Under the pieces are notes generated by a model. That model saw nothing but the letters and a program-made list of their open reading frames with translations, was not told where the DNA came from and did not search any database. Below, piece after piece: positions 12,169 to 26,078 of a stretch of DNA of 64,000 bases. Source of the stretch: Hyperoodon ampullatus (taxonomy: Eukaryota > Chordata > Mammalia > Artiodactyla > Ziphiidae); contig CATKHW010000422.1 in NCBI GenBank assembly GCA_949752795.1, positions 1,364,001 through 1,428,000 of the forward strand. Reading direction: 5' to 3'. Position numbers and translations under genes: made by a program. Position 1 is the first letter of the stretch, and the number at the start of each line of letters is the position of its first letter.

Positions 12169-13907
12169 GCCTGCTTAAGGGGGAAGGAGAGGTGGGGTGA
12201 TGCATAAAACCAGAGTTTGATATAAGCACAGGTACCGTTCCAAAAACCAACTATGGAATAGACAAAACCTACACCTTCCTCAGTGAAAGGGACTCAAAAC
12301 ACCATATTTCCCGCAGAGGAATATATCTGACTAGTAGGAATATTAAAACCTATGTATTGATATGTCTCCGTAAGGGAAACAAGTGTGTCTAGTCTGGCAT
12401 AAACATGGCAGCGAGAATCAGCTCAAACCCACTATAAAAAGGAATTTCAAAAACAAAACAAAAAAACTGGGAAATTCTTTACAATTCCTTCAGGATATCT
12501 GATGAAACCTGGAATGACCCTATCTACAACGACAGCTGGATGTGGCATAAGGCTGGACACTTGTGACTGAGAGAATTGGTGAGATTGGTTGAGCAAATGC
12601 AGACCCTTTAATGCAATAATACATGGCACCCATTCCATGGGTCCCAACTCTCCAGGTTGAAGGGAATATTACTACAGTTATAACATGTACGGGAAACCTA
12701 GAGAACGGACACACTGTGAATACGAAAGGTTTCTAAAACTCAACGAATAGTCCCTCTCCTGGTGCTCCGGTTTGACTTTCCATCTGCTTTACTATCAACC
12801 TCCCAACTTGGAGAGACAGCCCCTTTAACCTCCTGGTTCACACAGGATGCCAATTTGGCAGAGGATGAAATGGAAAAGGGAGAACCAATGAGACAGTAGC
12901 TGTTAGGCATTTGGACGGGCACATATCACTGTAATTTCGCGGCAGGAAGAAGAATTAACCAAAGTCTCAGCCACCCACCGGGAACCAGTATAGGTCCTGA
13001 ACCAAAATTTTGGACTTGCGGTCAGCTCACGAAAAACGAGTTGAAAAATGGAGCTCAGGGGCACAGCAATTCACAAACTGGCCGAGTAATAAAGGAAACG
13101 TATCGTCCAAAAATCTGTTGAGGGAAGGCAACGAGGCGGACTTGAAAGCGAGGCAGAATAGCAGGAAACAGATTTCAAGAGGTACGTTGGAATCGCCTTT
13201 AAAGCACAGGAAGAGGGGCACAACTTCTACAATGATGCCCTTGGCCAAAAAGGGCGTATGCGTTTTCTCCTGAATATATTCAGGAGAAAACGCATACGCC
13301 CTTTTTGGCCAAGCAAGCAAGTGGGCAATGCAAATCTGCACTACAAAGAAGTATCACTTCCCACCGGTCAAAAGGGACATCCACAAAATGTGTAAAAACC
13401 AGAAAGGCAAGACAGGCCCTGGAGAACAGGGAGCCTTCTTATGCTGATTGGCGGGATGTAAATTGCCAACTGCCTCTCTGGAGGAGTGCATTGTGTTCCC
13501 TAAAACAAGTAAAGAACAGAGCTACAGAGCCAAGGGCACTTCCAGTCTAGGGAATATAACTTGGGAAAACTGAAAATCAATAATACAGAGCCACCCCAAA
13601 ATTTAGGGCTGCACTGCTTACAATGACCTCAACTTGGGTACACCTTAAATATCCCAGGAAATATAAAAATGGTTCAAAAAATTGTGGTACTTACGTACGA
13701 TGGAATATCCCTCAGCCATGAAATCAATGTCATAAGACCAGTAGCAGCAAAATGGGTGGATTCAGGTTCGTTGATTCTAAGGGAAATAAGTCACACAGAA
13801 AAAGAAACTTATCATAAGATATCACTTATGAAGATCCTGTAAACATGGCTAAAATTGAACTGAGTTAGGAAAGAGAACAGTGTCTCTCATTTAGAAAACA
13901 CTCTTAT
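12169..13907 (+). repeat. Satellite monomer M8, type C
   Basis: Matches M4 at an offset of 6955 with no difference that I noticed. Perfect palindrome 13240-13313. Confidence 0.92.
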
Positions 13908-15646
13908 GCCTGCTTAAGGGGGAAGGAGAGGTGGGGTGATGCATACAACCAGAGTTTGATATAAGCACACGTACCGTTCCAAAAACCAACTATGGAATAG
14001 ACAAGACCTACACCTTCCTCAGTGAAAGGGACTCAGAACCCCATATTTCCCGCAGAGGAATATATCTGACTAGTAAGAATCTTAAAACCTATGTATTGAT
14101 ATGTCTCCGTAAGGGAATCAAGTGTGTCTAGACTGGCATAAACATGGCAGCGAGAATCAGCTCAAACCCACTATAAAAAGGAATTTCAAAAACAAAACAA
14201 AAAAACTGGGAAATTCTTTACAATTCCTTCAGGGTCTCTGATGAAACCTGGAATGACCCTATCTACAACGAGAGCTGGATGTGGCATAAGGAGGGACACT
14301 TGGGACTGAGAGGATTGGTGAGATTGGGTGAGCAAATGCAGGCCCTTTAAAGCACAAATGCTTGGCACCCATTCCATGAGTCCCAACTCTCCAGGTTGAA
14401 GGGAATATTACTACAGCTATAACATGTACCGGAAACCTAGAGAACGGACACACTGTGAATACGAAAGGTTTCTAAATATCAACGAATAGACCCTATCCTG
14501 GTGCTCCGGTTTGACTTTCCATCTGCTTTACTATCAATCTCCCAACTTGGAGAGACAGCCCCTTTAACATCCTGGTTCGCACAGGTTTCCAATTTGGCAG
14601 AGGATGAAAGGGAAGAGGGAGAACCAATGATAGAGTAGCTCTTAGGCATTTGGACGGGCACATATCACTGTAATTTCCCGGCAGGAAGGAGTATTAACCA
14701 AAGTCTCAGCCACCCAACGGGAACCAGTATAGGTCCTGAACCAAAATTTTGGACTTGCGGTCAGCTCACCAAAAACGAGTTGAAAAAAGGAGCTCAGGGG
14801 CACAGCAATTCACAAACTGGCCGAGAAATAAAGGACAACTATCGTCCAAAAATCTATTGAGGGAAGGCAACGAGGTGGACTTGAAAGCGAGGCAGAATAG
14901 CAGGAAACAGATTTCAAGAGGTACGTTGGAATCGCCTTTAAAGCACAGGAAGAGAGGCACAACTTCGACAATGATGCACTTGGCCAAAAAGGGCGTATGC
15001 GTTTTCTCCTGAATATATTCAGGAGTAAATGCATACGCCCTTTTTGGCCAAGCAAGCAAGAGGGCAATGCAAATCTGCACTACAAAGAAGTATCACTTCC
15101 CACGGGTCAAAAGGGACATCCACAAAATGTGTAAAAACGAGAAAGGCAAGACAGGCCCTGGAGAACAGGGAGCCTTGTTATGCTGATGGGCGGGATGTAA
15201 ATTGCCAACTGCCTCTCTGGAGGAGTGCCTTGTGTTCCCTAAAAGAAGTAAAGAACAGAGCTACAGAGCCAAGGGCACTTCCAGTCTAGGGAATATACCT
15301 TGGGAAAACTGAAAATCAATAAGACAGAGCCACCCCAAAATTTAGGGCTGCACTGCTTACAAGGACCTCAACTTGGATACACCTTAAGTATCCCAGGAAA
15401 TATAAAAATGGTTCAAAAAATTGTGGTACTTACGTACGATGGAATATCCCTCAACCATGAAATCAATGTCATAAGACCAGTAGCAGCAAAATGGGTGGAT
15501 TCAGGTACGATGATACTAAGTGAAATAAGTCACACAGAAAAAGAAACTTATCATAAGATATCACTTATGAAGATCCTATAAACATGGCTACACTTGAACT
15601 GAGTTAGGAAAGAGAACAGTGTCTCTCCTTTAGAAAACACTCTTAT
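13908..15646 (+). repeat. Satellite monomer M9, type K1
   Basis: Matches M5 at an offset of 6955. Carries the cacccaacggg marker and the two-mismatch palindrome at 14979-15052. Confidence 0.92.
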
Positions 15647-17385
15647 GCCTGCTTAAGGGGGAAGGAGAGGTGGGGTGATGCATACAACCAGAGTTTGATA
15701 TAAGCACACGTACCGTTCCAAAAACCAACTATGGCATAGACAAGACCTACACCTTCCTCAGTGAAAGGGACTCAGAACCCCATATTTCCCGCAGAGGAAT
15801 ATATCTGACTAGTAAGAATCTTAAAACCTATGTATTGATATGTCTCCGTAAGGGAATCAAGTGTGTCTAGACTGGCATAAACATGGCAGCGAGAATCAGC
15901 TCAAACCCACTATAAAAAGGAATTTCAAAAACAAAACAAAAAAACTGGGAAATTCTTTACAATTCCTTCAGGGTCTCTGATGAAACCTGGAATGACCCTA
16001 TCTACAACGAGAGCTGGATGTGGCATAAGGAGGGACACTTGGGACTGAGAGTATTGGTGAGATTGGGTGAGCAAATGCAGACCCTTTAAAGCACAAATGC
16101 TTGGCACCCATTCCATGAGTCCCAACTCTCCAGGTTGAAGGGAATATTACTACAGCTATAACATGTACGGGAAACCTAGAGAACGGACACACTGTGAATA
16201 CGAAAGGTTTCTAAATCTCAACGAATAGACCCTATCCTGGTGCTCCGGTTTGACTTTCCATCTGCTTTACTATCAATCTCCCAACTTGGAGAGACAGCCC
16301 CTTTAACATCCTGGTTCGCACAGGTTTCCAATTTGGCAGAGGATGAAAGGGAAGAGGGAGAACCAATGATAGAGTAGCTCTTAGGCATTTGGACGGGCAC
16401 ATATCACTGTAATTTCCCGGCAGGAAGGAGTATTAACCAAAGTCTCAGCCACCCACCGGGAACCAGTATAGGTCCTGAACCAAAATTTTGGACTTGCGGT
16501 CAGCTCACCAAAAACGAGTTGAAAAAAGGAGCTCAGGGGCACAGCAATTCACAAACTGGCCGAGAAATAAAGGACAACTATCGTCCAAAAATCTATTGAG
16601 GGAAGGCAACGAGGTGGACTTGAAAGCGAGGCAGAATAGCAGGAAACAGATTTCAAGAGGTACGTTGGAATCGCCTTTAAAGCACAGGAAGAGAGGCACA
16701 ACTTCGACAATGATGCACTTGGCCAAAAAGGGCGTATGCGTTTTCTCCTGAATATATTCAGGAGAAAATGCATACGCCCTTTTTGGCCAAGCAAGCAAGA
16801 GGGCAATGCAAATCTGCACTACAAAGAAGCATCACTTTCCACCGGTCAAAAGGGACATCCACAAAATGTGTAAAAACGAGAAAGGCAAGACAGGCCCTGG
16901 AGAACAGGGAGCCTTGTTATGCTGATGGGCGGGATGTAAATTGCCAACTGCCTCTCTGGAGGAGTGCCTTGTGTTCCCTAAAAGAAGTAAAGAACAGAGC
17001 TACAGAGCCAAGGGCACTTCCAGTCTAGGGAATATACCTTGGGAAAACTGAAAATCAATAAGACAGAGCCACCCCAAAATTTAGGGCTGCACTGCTTACA
17101 AGGACCTCAACTTGGATACACCTTAAGTATCCCAGGAAATATAAAAATGGTTCAAAAAATTGTGGTACTTACGTACGATGGAATATCCCTCAACCATGAA
17201 ATCAATGTCATAAGACCAGTAGCAGCAAAATGGGTGGATTCAGGTACGATGATACTAAGTGAAATAAGTCACACAGAAAAAGAAACTTATCATAAGATAT
17301 CACTTATGAAGATCCTATAAACATGGCTACACTTGAACTGAGTTAGGAAAGAGAACAGTGTCTCTCCTTTAGAAAACACTCTTAT
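15647..17385 (+). repeat. Satellite monomer M10, type K2
   Basis: Matches M6 at an offset of 6955. One-mismatch palindrome 16718-16791. It is followed by K2' rather than by a hybrid T, which ends the 4-monomer series. Confidence 0.92.
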
Positions 17386-19124
17386 GCCTGCTTAAGGGGG
17401 AAGGAGAGGTGGGGTGATGCATACAACCAGAGTTTGATATAAGCACACGTACCGTTCCAAAAACCAACTATGGCATAGACAAGACCTACACCTTCCTCAG
17501 TGAAAGGGACTCAGAACCCCATATTTCCCGCAGAGGAATATATCTGACTAGTAAGAATCTTAAAACCTATGTATTGATATGTCTCTGTAAGGGAATCAAG
17601 TGTGTCTAGACTGGCATAAACATGGCAGCGAGAATCAGCTCAAACCCACTATAAAAAGGAATTTCAAAAACAAAACAAAAAAACTGGGAAATTCTTTACA
17701 ATTCCTTCAGGGTCTCTGATGAAACCTGGAATGACCCTATCTACAACGAGAGCTGGATGTGGCATAAGGAGGGACACTTGGGACTGAGAGTATTGGTGAG
17801 ATTGGGTGAGCAAATGCAGACCCTTTAAAGCACAAATGCTTGGCACCCATTCCATGAGTCCCAACTCTCCAGGTTGAAGGGAATATTACTACAGCTATAA
17901 CATGTACGGGAAACCTAGAGAACGGACACACTGTGAATACGAAAGGTTTCTAAATCTCAACGAATAGACCCTATCCTGGTGCTCCGGTTTGACTTTCCAT
18001 CTGCTTTACTATCAATCTCCCAACTTGGAGAGACAGCCCCTTTAACATCCTGGTTCGCACAGGTTTCCAATTTGGCAGAGGATGAAAGGGAAGAGGGAGA
18101 ACCAATGATAGAGTAGCTCTTAGGCATTTGGACGGGCACATATCACTGTAATTTCCCGGCAGGAAGGAGTATTAACCAAAGTCTCAGCCACCCACCGGGA
18201 ACCAGTATAGGTCCTGAACCAAAATTTTGGACTTGCGGTCAGCTCACCAAAAACGAGTTGAAAAAAGGAGCTCAGGGGCACAGCAATTCACAAACTGGCC
18301 GAGAAATAAAGGACAACTATCGTCCAAAAATCTATTGAGGGAAGGCAACGAGGTGGACTTGAAAGCGAGGCAGAATAGCAGGAAACAGATTTCAAGAGGT
18401 ACGTTGGAATCGCCTTTAAAGCACAGGAAGAGAGGCACAACTTCGACAATGATGCACTTGGCCAAAAAGGGCGTATGCGTTTTCTCCTGAATATATTCAG
18501 GAGAAAATGCATACGCCCTTTTTGGCCAAGCAAGCAAGAGGGCAATGCAAATCTGCACTACAAAGAAGCATCACTTTCCACCGGTCAAAAGGGACATCCA
18601 CAAAATGTGTAAAAACGAGAAAGGCAAGACAGGCCCTGGAGAACAGGGAGCCTTGTTATGCTGATGGGCGGGATGTAAATTGCCAACTGCCTCTCTGGAG
18701 GAGTGCCTTGTGTTCCCTAAAAGAAGTAAAGAACAGAGCTACAGAGCCAAGGGCACTTCCATTCTAGGGAATATACCTTGGGAAAACTGAAAATCAATAA
18801 GACAGAGCCACCCCAAAATTTAGGGCTGCACTGCTTACAAGGACCTCAACTTGGATACACCTTAAGTATCCCAGGAAATATAAAAATGGTTCAAAAAATT
18901 GTGGTACTTACGTACGATGGAATATCGCTCAGCCATGAAATCAATGTCATAAGACCAGTAGCAGCAAAATGGGTGGATTCAGGTACGATGATACTAAGTG
19001 AAATAAGTCACACAGAAAAAGAAACTTATCATAAGATATCACTTATGAAGATCCTATAAACATGGCTACACTTGAACTGAGTTAGGAAAGAGAACAGGGT
19101 CTCTCATTTAGAAAACACTCTTAT
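17386..19124 (+). repeat. Satellite monomer M11, type K2'
   Basis: Close to K2, with T at 17586 (gtctctgtaag), ttccattctaggg near 18757 and aatatcgctcagcc near 18920. This is the complete form of the sequence whose 5' part heads M7. Palindrome 18457-18530, one mismatch. Confidence 0.92.
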
Positions 19125-22016
19125 GCCTGCTTAAGGGGGAAGGAGAGGTGGGGTGATGCATACAACCAGAGTTTGATATAAGCACAGTTACCGTTCCAAA
19201 AACCAAGTATGGAATAGAGAAGACCTACACCTTCCTCAGTGAAAGGGACTCAAAACCACATATTTCCCGCAGAGGAATATATCTGACTAGTAAGAATCTT
19301 AAAACCTATGTATTGATATGTCTCCGTAAGGGAATCAAGTGTGTCTAGACTGGCATAAACATGGCAGCGAGAATCAGCTCAAGCCCACTATAAAAAGGAA
19401 TTTCAAAAACAAAACAAAAAAACTGGGAAATTCTTTACAATTCCTTCAGGGTCTCTGATGAAACCTGGAATGACCCTATCTACAACGAAAGATGGATGTG
19501 GCATAAGGAGGGACACTTGGGACTGAGACGAATGGTGAGATTGGGTGAGCAAATGCAGACCCTTTAAAGCACAAATGCTTGGCACCCACTCCATGAATCC
19601 CAACTCTCCAAGTTGAAGGGAATATTACTACAGCTATAACATGTACGGGAAACCTAGAGAACGGACACACTGTGAATACGAAAGGTTTCTAAAACTCAAA
19701 GAATAGTCCCTCTCCTGGTGCTCCGGTTTGACTTTCCATCTGCTTTACTATCAACCTCCCAACTTGGAGAGACAGCCCCTTTAACCTCCTGGTTCGCACA
19801 GGTTTCCAATTTGGCAGAGGATGAAAGGGAAGAGGGAGAACCAATGAGAGAGTAGCTGTTAGGCATTTGGACGGGCATATATCACTGTAATTTCCCAGCA
19901 GGAAGAAGAATTAACCAAAGTCTCAGCCAACCACCGGGAAACAGTATAGGTCCTGAACCAAAATTTTGGACTTGCGGTCAGCTCACCAAAAACGAGTTGA
20001 AAAATGGAGCTCAGGGGCACAGCAATTCGCAAACTGGCAGAGTAATAAAGGACAACTATCGTCCAAAAATCTGTTGAGGGAAGGCAACGAGGTGGACTTG
20101 AAAGCGAGGCAGAATAGCAGGAAACAGATTTCAAGAGGTACCTTGGAATCGCCTTTAAAGCACAGGAAGAGAGGCACAACTTCGACAATGATGCACTTGG
20201 CCAAAAAGTGCATATGCGTTTTCTCCTGAATATATTCAGGAGAAAACACATACGCCCTTTTTGGCCAAGCAAGCAAGCGGGCAATGCAAATCTGCACTAC
20301 AAAGAAGTATCACTTCCCACCGGTCAAAAGGGACATCCACAAAATGTGTAAAAACCAGAAAGACAAGACAGGCCCTGGAGAACAGGGAGCCTTGTTATGC
20401 TGATGGGCAGGATATAAATTGCCAACTGCCTCTATGGAGGAGTGCATTGTGTTCCCTAAAACAAGTAAAGAACAGAGCTACAGAGCCAAGGGCACTTCCA
20501 GTCTAGGGAATATACCTTGGGAAAACTGAAAATCAATAAGACAGAGCCACCCCAAAATTTAGGGCTCCACTGCTTACAAGGAGCTCAACTTGGATACACA
20601 TTAAGTATCCCAGGAAATATAAAAGTGGTTCAAAAAATTGTGGTACTTACGTACGATGGAATATCCCTCAACCATGAAACCAATATCATAAGACCAGTAG
20701 CAGCAAAATGGGTGGATTCAGGTACGATGATTCTAAGTGAAATAAGTCACACAGAAAAGAAACTTATCATAAGATATCACTTATGAAGATCCTGTAAACA
20801 TGGCTACACTTGAACTGAGTTAGGAAAGAGAACAGTGTCTCACATTTAGAAAACACTCTTATGCTTGCTTAAGGGGGAAGGATTGGTGGGGTGATGCATA
20901 AAACCAGAGTTTGATATAAGCACACGTACCGTTCCAAAAACCAACTATGGAATAGACAAGACCTACACCTTTCTCAGTGAAAGGGACTCAAAACCCCATA
21001 TTTCCCGCAGAGGAATATATATGACTAGTAAGAATCTTAAAACCTATGTATTGATATGTCTCCGTAAGGGAATCAAGTGTGTCTAGACTGGCATAAACAT
21101 GGCAGCGAGAATCAGCTCAAACCCACTATAAAAAGGAATTTCAAAAACAAAACAAAAAAACTGGGAAATTCTTTACAATTCATTCAGGGTCCCTGATGAA
21201 ACCTGGAATGACCCTATCTACAACGACAGCTGGGTGTGGCATAAGGAAGGACACTTGGGACTGACAGGTTTGGTGAGATTGGGTGAGCAAATGCAGACAC
21301 TTTAAAGCACAAATGCCTGGAACCCATTCCATGGGCCCCAACTCTCCAGGTTGAAGGGAATATTACTACAGCTATAACATGTACGGGAAACCTAGAGAAC
21401 GGACACACTGTGAATACGAAAGGTTACTAAAACTCAACGAATAGTCCCTCTCCTGGTGCAACGGTTTGACTTTTCATCTGCTTTACTATCAACCTGCCAA
21501 CTTGAAGAGACAGCCCCTTTAACCTCCTGGATCACACAAGTTGCCAATTTGGCAGAGGTTGAAAGGGAAGAGGGAGAACCAATGAGAGAGTAGCTGTTAG
21601 GCATTTGGACGGGCACATATCACTGTAATTTCCCGGCAGGAAGAAGAATTAACCAAAGTCTCAGCCACCCACCGGGAACCAGTATAGGTCCTGAACCAAA
21701 ATTTTGGACTTGCGGTCAAATCACCAAAAACGAGTTGAAAAATGGAGCTCAGGGGCACAGCAATTCACAAACTGGCCGAGTAATAAAGGACAACTATCGT
21801 CCAAAAATCTGTTGAGGGAAGGCAACGAGGTGGACTTGAAAGCGAGGCAGAATAGCAGGAAACAGATTTCAAGAGGTACGTTGGAATCGCCTTTAAAGCA
21901 CAGGAAGAGGGGCACAACTTCGACAATGATGCACTTGGCCAAAAAGGGCGTATGCGTTTTCTCCTGAATATATTCAGGAGAAAACACATACGCCCTTTTT
22001 GGCCAAGCAAGCAAGC
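17715..22016 (+). repeat. K2'-L-V block, first copy
   Basis: The rest of M11, all of M12, and M13 up to its exchange point. These types occur only here and at 38581-42882. Confidence 0.85.
19125..20862 (+). repeat. Satellite monomer M12, type L
   Basis: Markers: tggaatagagaag near 19210 and gcccactccatgaatccc near 19581. Palindrome 20196-20269 has three mismatches (left arm gtgcatatgcg, right arm cacatacgccc). A at 20039 is the only difference that I saw from M24. Confidence 0.92.
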
Positions 22017-22601
22017 GGGCAATGCAAATCTGCACTACAAAGGAGTATCACTTCCCACGGGTCAAAAGGGACATCCACAAAATGTGTAAAAACCAGAAAG
22101 GCAAGACAGGCCCTGGAGAACAGGGAGCCTTGTTATGCTGATGGGCGGGATGTAAATTGCCAACTGCCTCTCTGGAGGAGTGCCTTGTGTTCCCTAAAAG
22201 AAGTAAAGAACAGAGCTACAGAGCCAAGGGCACTTCCAGTCTAGGGAATATACCTTGGGAAAACTGAAAATCAATAAGACAGAGCCACCCCAAAATTTAG
22301 GGCTGCACTGCTTACAAGGACCTCAACTTGGATACACCTTAAGTATCCCAGGAAATATAAAAATGGTTCAAAAAATTGTGGTACTTACGTACGATGGAAT
22401 ATCCCTCAACCATGAAATCAATGTCATAAGACCAGTAGCAGCAAAATGGGTGGATTCAGGTACGATGATACTAAGTGAAATAAGTCACACAGAAAAAGAA
22501 ACTTATCATAAGATATCACTTATGAAGATCCTATAAACATGGCTACACTTGAACTGAGTTAGGAAAGAGAACAGTGTCTCTCCTTTAGAAAACACTCTTA
22601 T
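20863..22601 (+). repeat. Satellite monomer M13, V/K1 hybrid
   Basis: Type V (gcttgctta start, ggattggtggg, ggtgcaacgg) up to at least 22016. It is then K1-like from about 22055 (cccacgggtc, gtgccttgtg, ctaaaagaag). C at 22094 does not fit K1, so the 3' part is slightly mosaic. Palindrome 21934-22007, one mismatch. Confidence 0.88.
22017..22054. other. V/K1 exchange interval in M13
   Basis: C at 22016 is V-like (K1 has A there), and C at 22055 with G at 22059 is K1-like. The interval starts 10 bp after the palindrome ends at 22007. Confidence 0.65.
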
Positions 22602-24340
22602 GCCTGCTTAAGGGGGAAGGAGAGGTGGGGTGATGCATACAACCAGAGTTTGATATAAGCACACGTACCGTTCCAAAAACCAACTATGGCATAGACAAGA
22701 CCTACACCTTCCTCAGTGAAAGGGACTCAGAACCCCATATTTCCCGCAGAGGAATATATCTGACTAGTAAGAATCTTAAAACCTATGTATTGATATGTCT
22801 CCGTAAGGGAATCAAGTGTGTCTAGACTGGCATAAACATGGCAGCGAGAATCAGCTCAAACCCACTATAAAAAGGAATTTCAAAAACAAAACAAAAAAAC
22901 TGGGAAATTCTTTACAATTCCTTCAGGGTCTCTGATGAAACCTGGAATGACCCTATCTACAACGAGAGCTGGATGTGGCATAAGGAGGGACACTTGGGAC
23001 TGAGAGTATTGGTGAGATTGGGTGAGCAAATGCAGACCCTTTAAAGCACAAATGCTTGGCACCCATTCCATGAGTCCCAACTCTCCAGGTTGAAGGGAAT
23101 ATTACTACAGCTATAACATGTACGGGAAACCTAGAGAACGGACACACTGTGAATACGAAAGGTTTCTAAATCTCAACGAATAGACCCTATCCTGGTGCTC
23201 CGGTTTGACTTTCCATCTGCTTTACTATCAATCTCCCAACTTGGAGAGACAGCCCCTTTAACATCCTGGTTCGCACAGGTTTCCAATTTGGCAGAGGATG
23301 AAAGGGAAGAGGGAGAACCAATGATAGAGTAGCTCTTAGGCATTTGGACGGGCACATATCACTGTAATTTCCCGGCAGGAAGGAGTATTAACCAAAGTCT
23401 CAGCCACCCACCGGGAACCAGTATAGGTCCTGAACCAAAATTTTGGACTTGCGGTCAGCTCACCAAAAACGAGTTGAAAAAAGGAGCTCAGGGGCACAGC
23501 AATTCACAAACTGGCCGAGAAATAAAGGACAACTATCGTCCAAAAATCTATTGAGGGAAGGCAACGAGGTGGACTTGAAAGCGAGGCAGAATAGCAGGAA
23601 ACAGATTTCAAGAGGTACGTTGGAATCGCCTTTAAAGCACAGGAAGAGAGGCACAACTTCGACAATGATGCACTTGGCCAAAAAGGGCGTATGCGTTTTC
23701 TCCTGAATATATTCAGGAGAAAATGCATACGCCCTTTTTGGCCAAGCAAGCAAGAGGGCAATGCAAATCTGCACTACAAAGAAGCATCACTTTCCACCGG
23801 TCAAAAGGGACATCCACAAAATGTGTAAAAACGAGAAAGGCAAGACAGGCCCTGGAGAACAGGGAGCCTTGTTATGCTGATGGGCGGGATGTAAATTGCC
23901 AACTGCCTCTCTGGAGGAGTGCCTTGTGTTCCCTAAAAGAAGTAAAGAACAGAGCTACAGAGCCAAGGGCACTTCCAGTCTAGGGAATATACCTTGGGAA
24001 AACTGAAAATCAATAAGACAGAGCCACCCCAAAATTTAGGGCTGCACTGCTTACAAGGACCTCAACTTGGATACACCTTAAGTATCCCAGGAAATATAAA
24101 AATGGTTCAAAAAATTGTGGTACTTACGTACGATGGAATATCCCTCAACCATGAAATCAATGTCATAAGACCAGTAGCAGCAAAATGGGTGGATTCAGGT
24201 ACGATGATACTAAGTGAAATAAGTCACACAGAAAAAGAAACTTATCATAAGATATCACTTATGAAGATCCTATAAACATGGCTACACTTGAACTGAGTTA
24301 GGAAAGAGAACAGTGTCTCTCCTTTAGAAAACACTCTTAT
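22602..24340 (+). repeat. Satellite monomer M14, type K2
   Basis: Same type as M6 and M10, with C rather than T at 22801 (ctccgtaag). It follows the K1-like 3' end of M13, so the normal K1-K2 order resumes after the exchange. Palindrome 23673-23746, one mismatch. Confidence 0.92.
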
Positions 24341-26078
24341 GCCTGCTTAAGGGGGAAGGAGAGGTGGGGTGATGCATACAACCAGAGTTTGATATAAGCA
24401 CACGTACCGTTCCAAAAACCAACTATGGCATAGACAAGACCTACACCTTCCTCAGTGAAAGGGACTCAGAACCCCATATTTCCCGCAGAGGAATATATCT
24501 GACTAGTAAGAATCTTAAAACCTATGTATTGATATGTCTCTGTAAGGGAATCAAGTGTGTCTAGACTGGCATAAACATGGCAGCGAGAATCAGCTCAAAC
24601 CCACTATAAAAAGGAATTTCAAAAACAAAACAAAAAAACTGGGAAATTCTTTACAATTCCTTCAGGGTCCCTGATGAAACCTGGAATACCCTATCTACAA
24701 TGACAGCTGGATGTGGCATAAGGAGGGACACTTGGGACTGAGAGTATTGGTGAGATTGGGTGAGCAAATGCAGACCCTTTAAATCACAAATGCCTGGCAC
24801 CCATTCCATGGGCCCCAACTCTCCAGGTTGAAGTAAATATTACTCCAGCTATAACATGTACGGGAAACCTAGAGAACGGACACACTGTGAATACGAAAGG
24901 TTTCTAAAACTCAACGAATAGTCCCTCTCCTGGTGCTCCGCTTTGACTTTCCATCTGCTTTACTATCAACCTCCCAACTTGGAGAGACAGCCCCTTTAAC
25001 CTCCTGGTTCGCACAGGTTTCCAATTTGGCAGAGGATGAATGGGAAGAGGGAGAACCAATGAGAGAGTAGCTGTTAGTCATTTGGACGGGCACATATCAC
25101 TGTAATTTCCCGGCAGGAAGAAGAATTAACCAAAGTCTCAGCCACCTACCGGGAACCAGTATAGGTCCTGAACCAAAATTTTGGACTTGCGGTCAGCTCA
25201 CCAAAAACGAGTTGAAAAATGGAGCTCAGGGGCACAGCAATTCACAAACTGGCCGAGTAATAAAGGACAACTATCGTCCAAAAATCTGTTGAGGAAAGGC
25301 AACGAGGTGGACTTGAAAGCGAGGCAGAATAGCAGGAAACGGATTCCAAGAGGTACGTTGGAATCGCCTTTAAAGCACAGGAAGAGGGGCACAACTTCGA
25401 CAATGATGCACTTGGCCAAAAAGGGCGTATGCGTTTTCTCCTGAATATATTCAGGAGAAAACGCATACGCCCTTTTTGGCCAAGCAAGCAAGCGGGCAAT
25501 GCAAATCTGCACTACAAAGAAGTATCACTTCCCACCGGTCAAAAGGGACATCCACAAAATGTGTAAAAACCAGAAAGGCAAGACAGGCCCTGGAGAACAG
25601 GGAGCCTTGTTATGCTGATGGGCGGGATGTAAATTGCCAACTGCCACTCTGGAGGAGTGCATTGTGTTCCCTAAAACAAGTAAACAACAGAGCTACAGAG
25701 CCAAGGGCACTTCCAGTCTAGGGAATATACCTTGGGAAAACTGAAAATCAATAAGACAGAGAGACCCCAAAATTTAGGGCTGCACTTCTTACAAGGACCT
25801 CAAGTTGGATACACATTAAGTATCCCAGGAAATATAAAAATGTTTCAAAAAATTGTGGTACTTACATACGATGGAATATCCCTCAGCCATGAAATCAATG
25901 TCATAAGATCAGTAGCAGCAAAATGGGTGGATTCAGGTACGATGATTCTAAGTGAAATAAGTCACACAGAAAAAGAAACTTATCATAAGATATCACTTAT
26001 GAAGATCCTATAAACTTGGCTACACTTGAACTGAGTTAGGAAAGAGAACAGTGTCTCACATTTAGAAAACACACTTAT
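24341..26078 (+). repeat. Satellite monomer M15, K2'/T hybrid
   Basis: Same hybrid as M7 (T at 24541, T-type from 24670) at an offset of 13910. Perfect palindrome 25411-25484. Confidence 0.92.

Larger units (their letters stand above)
10760..17714 (+). repeat. 4-monomer higher-order repeat, copy 2
   Basis: Repeats copy 1 (M7 3' part, M8, M9, M10, M11 5' part). It ends where M11 continues as full K2' instead of switching to T. Confidence 0.88.
3805..22016 (+). repeat. ~18.2 kb segment, duplicated copy A
   Basis: The monomer series T-C-K1-K2-T-C-K1-K2-K2'-L-V. It recurs at 24670-42882, displaced by 20865 bp before the extra A in M16 and by 20866 bp after it. Confidence 0.85.
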
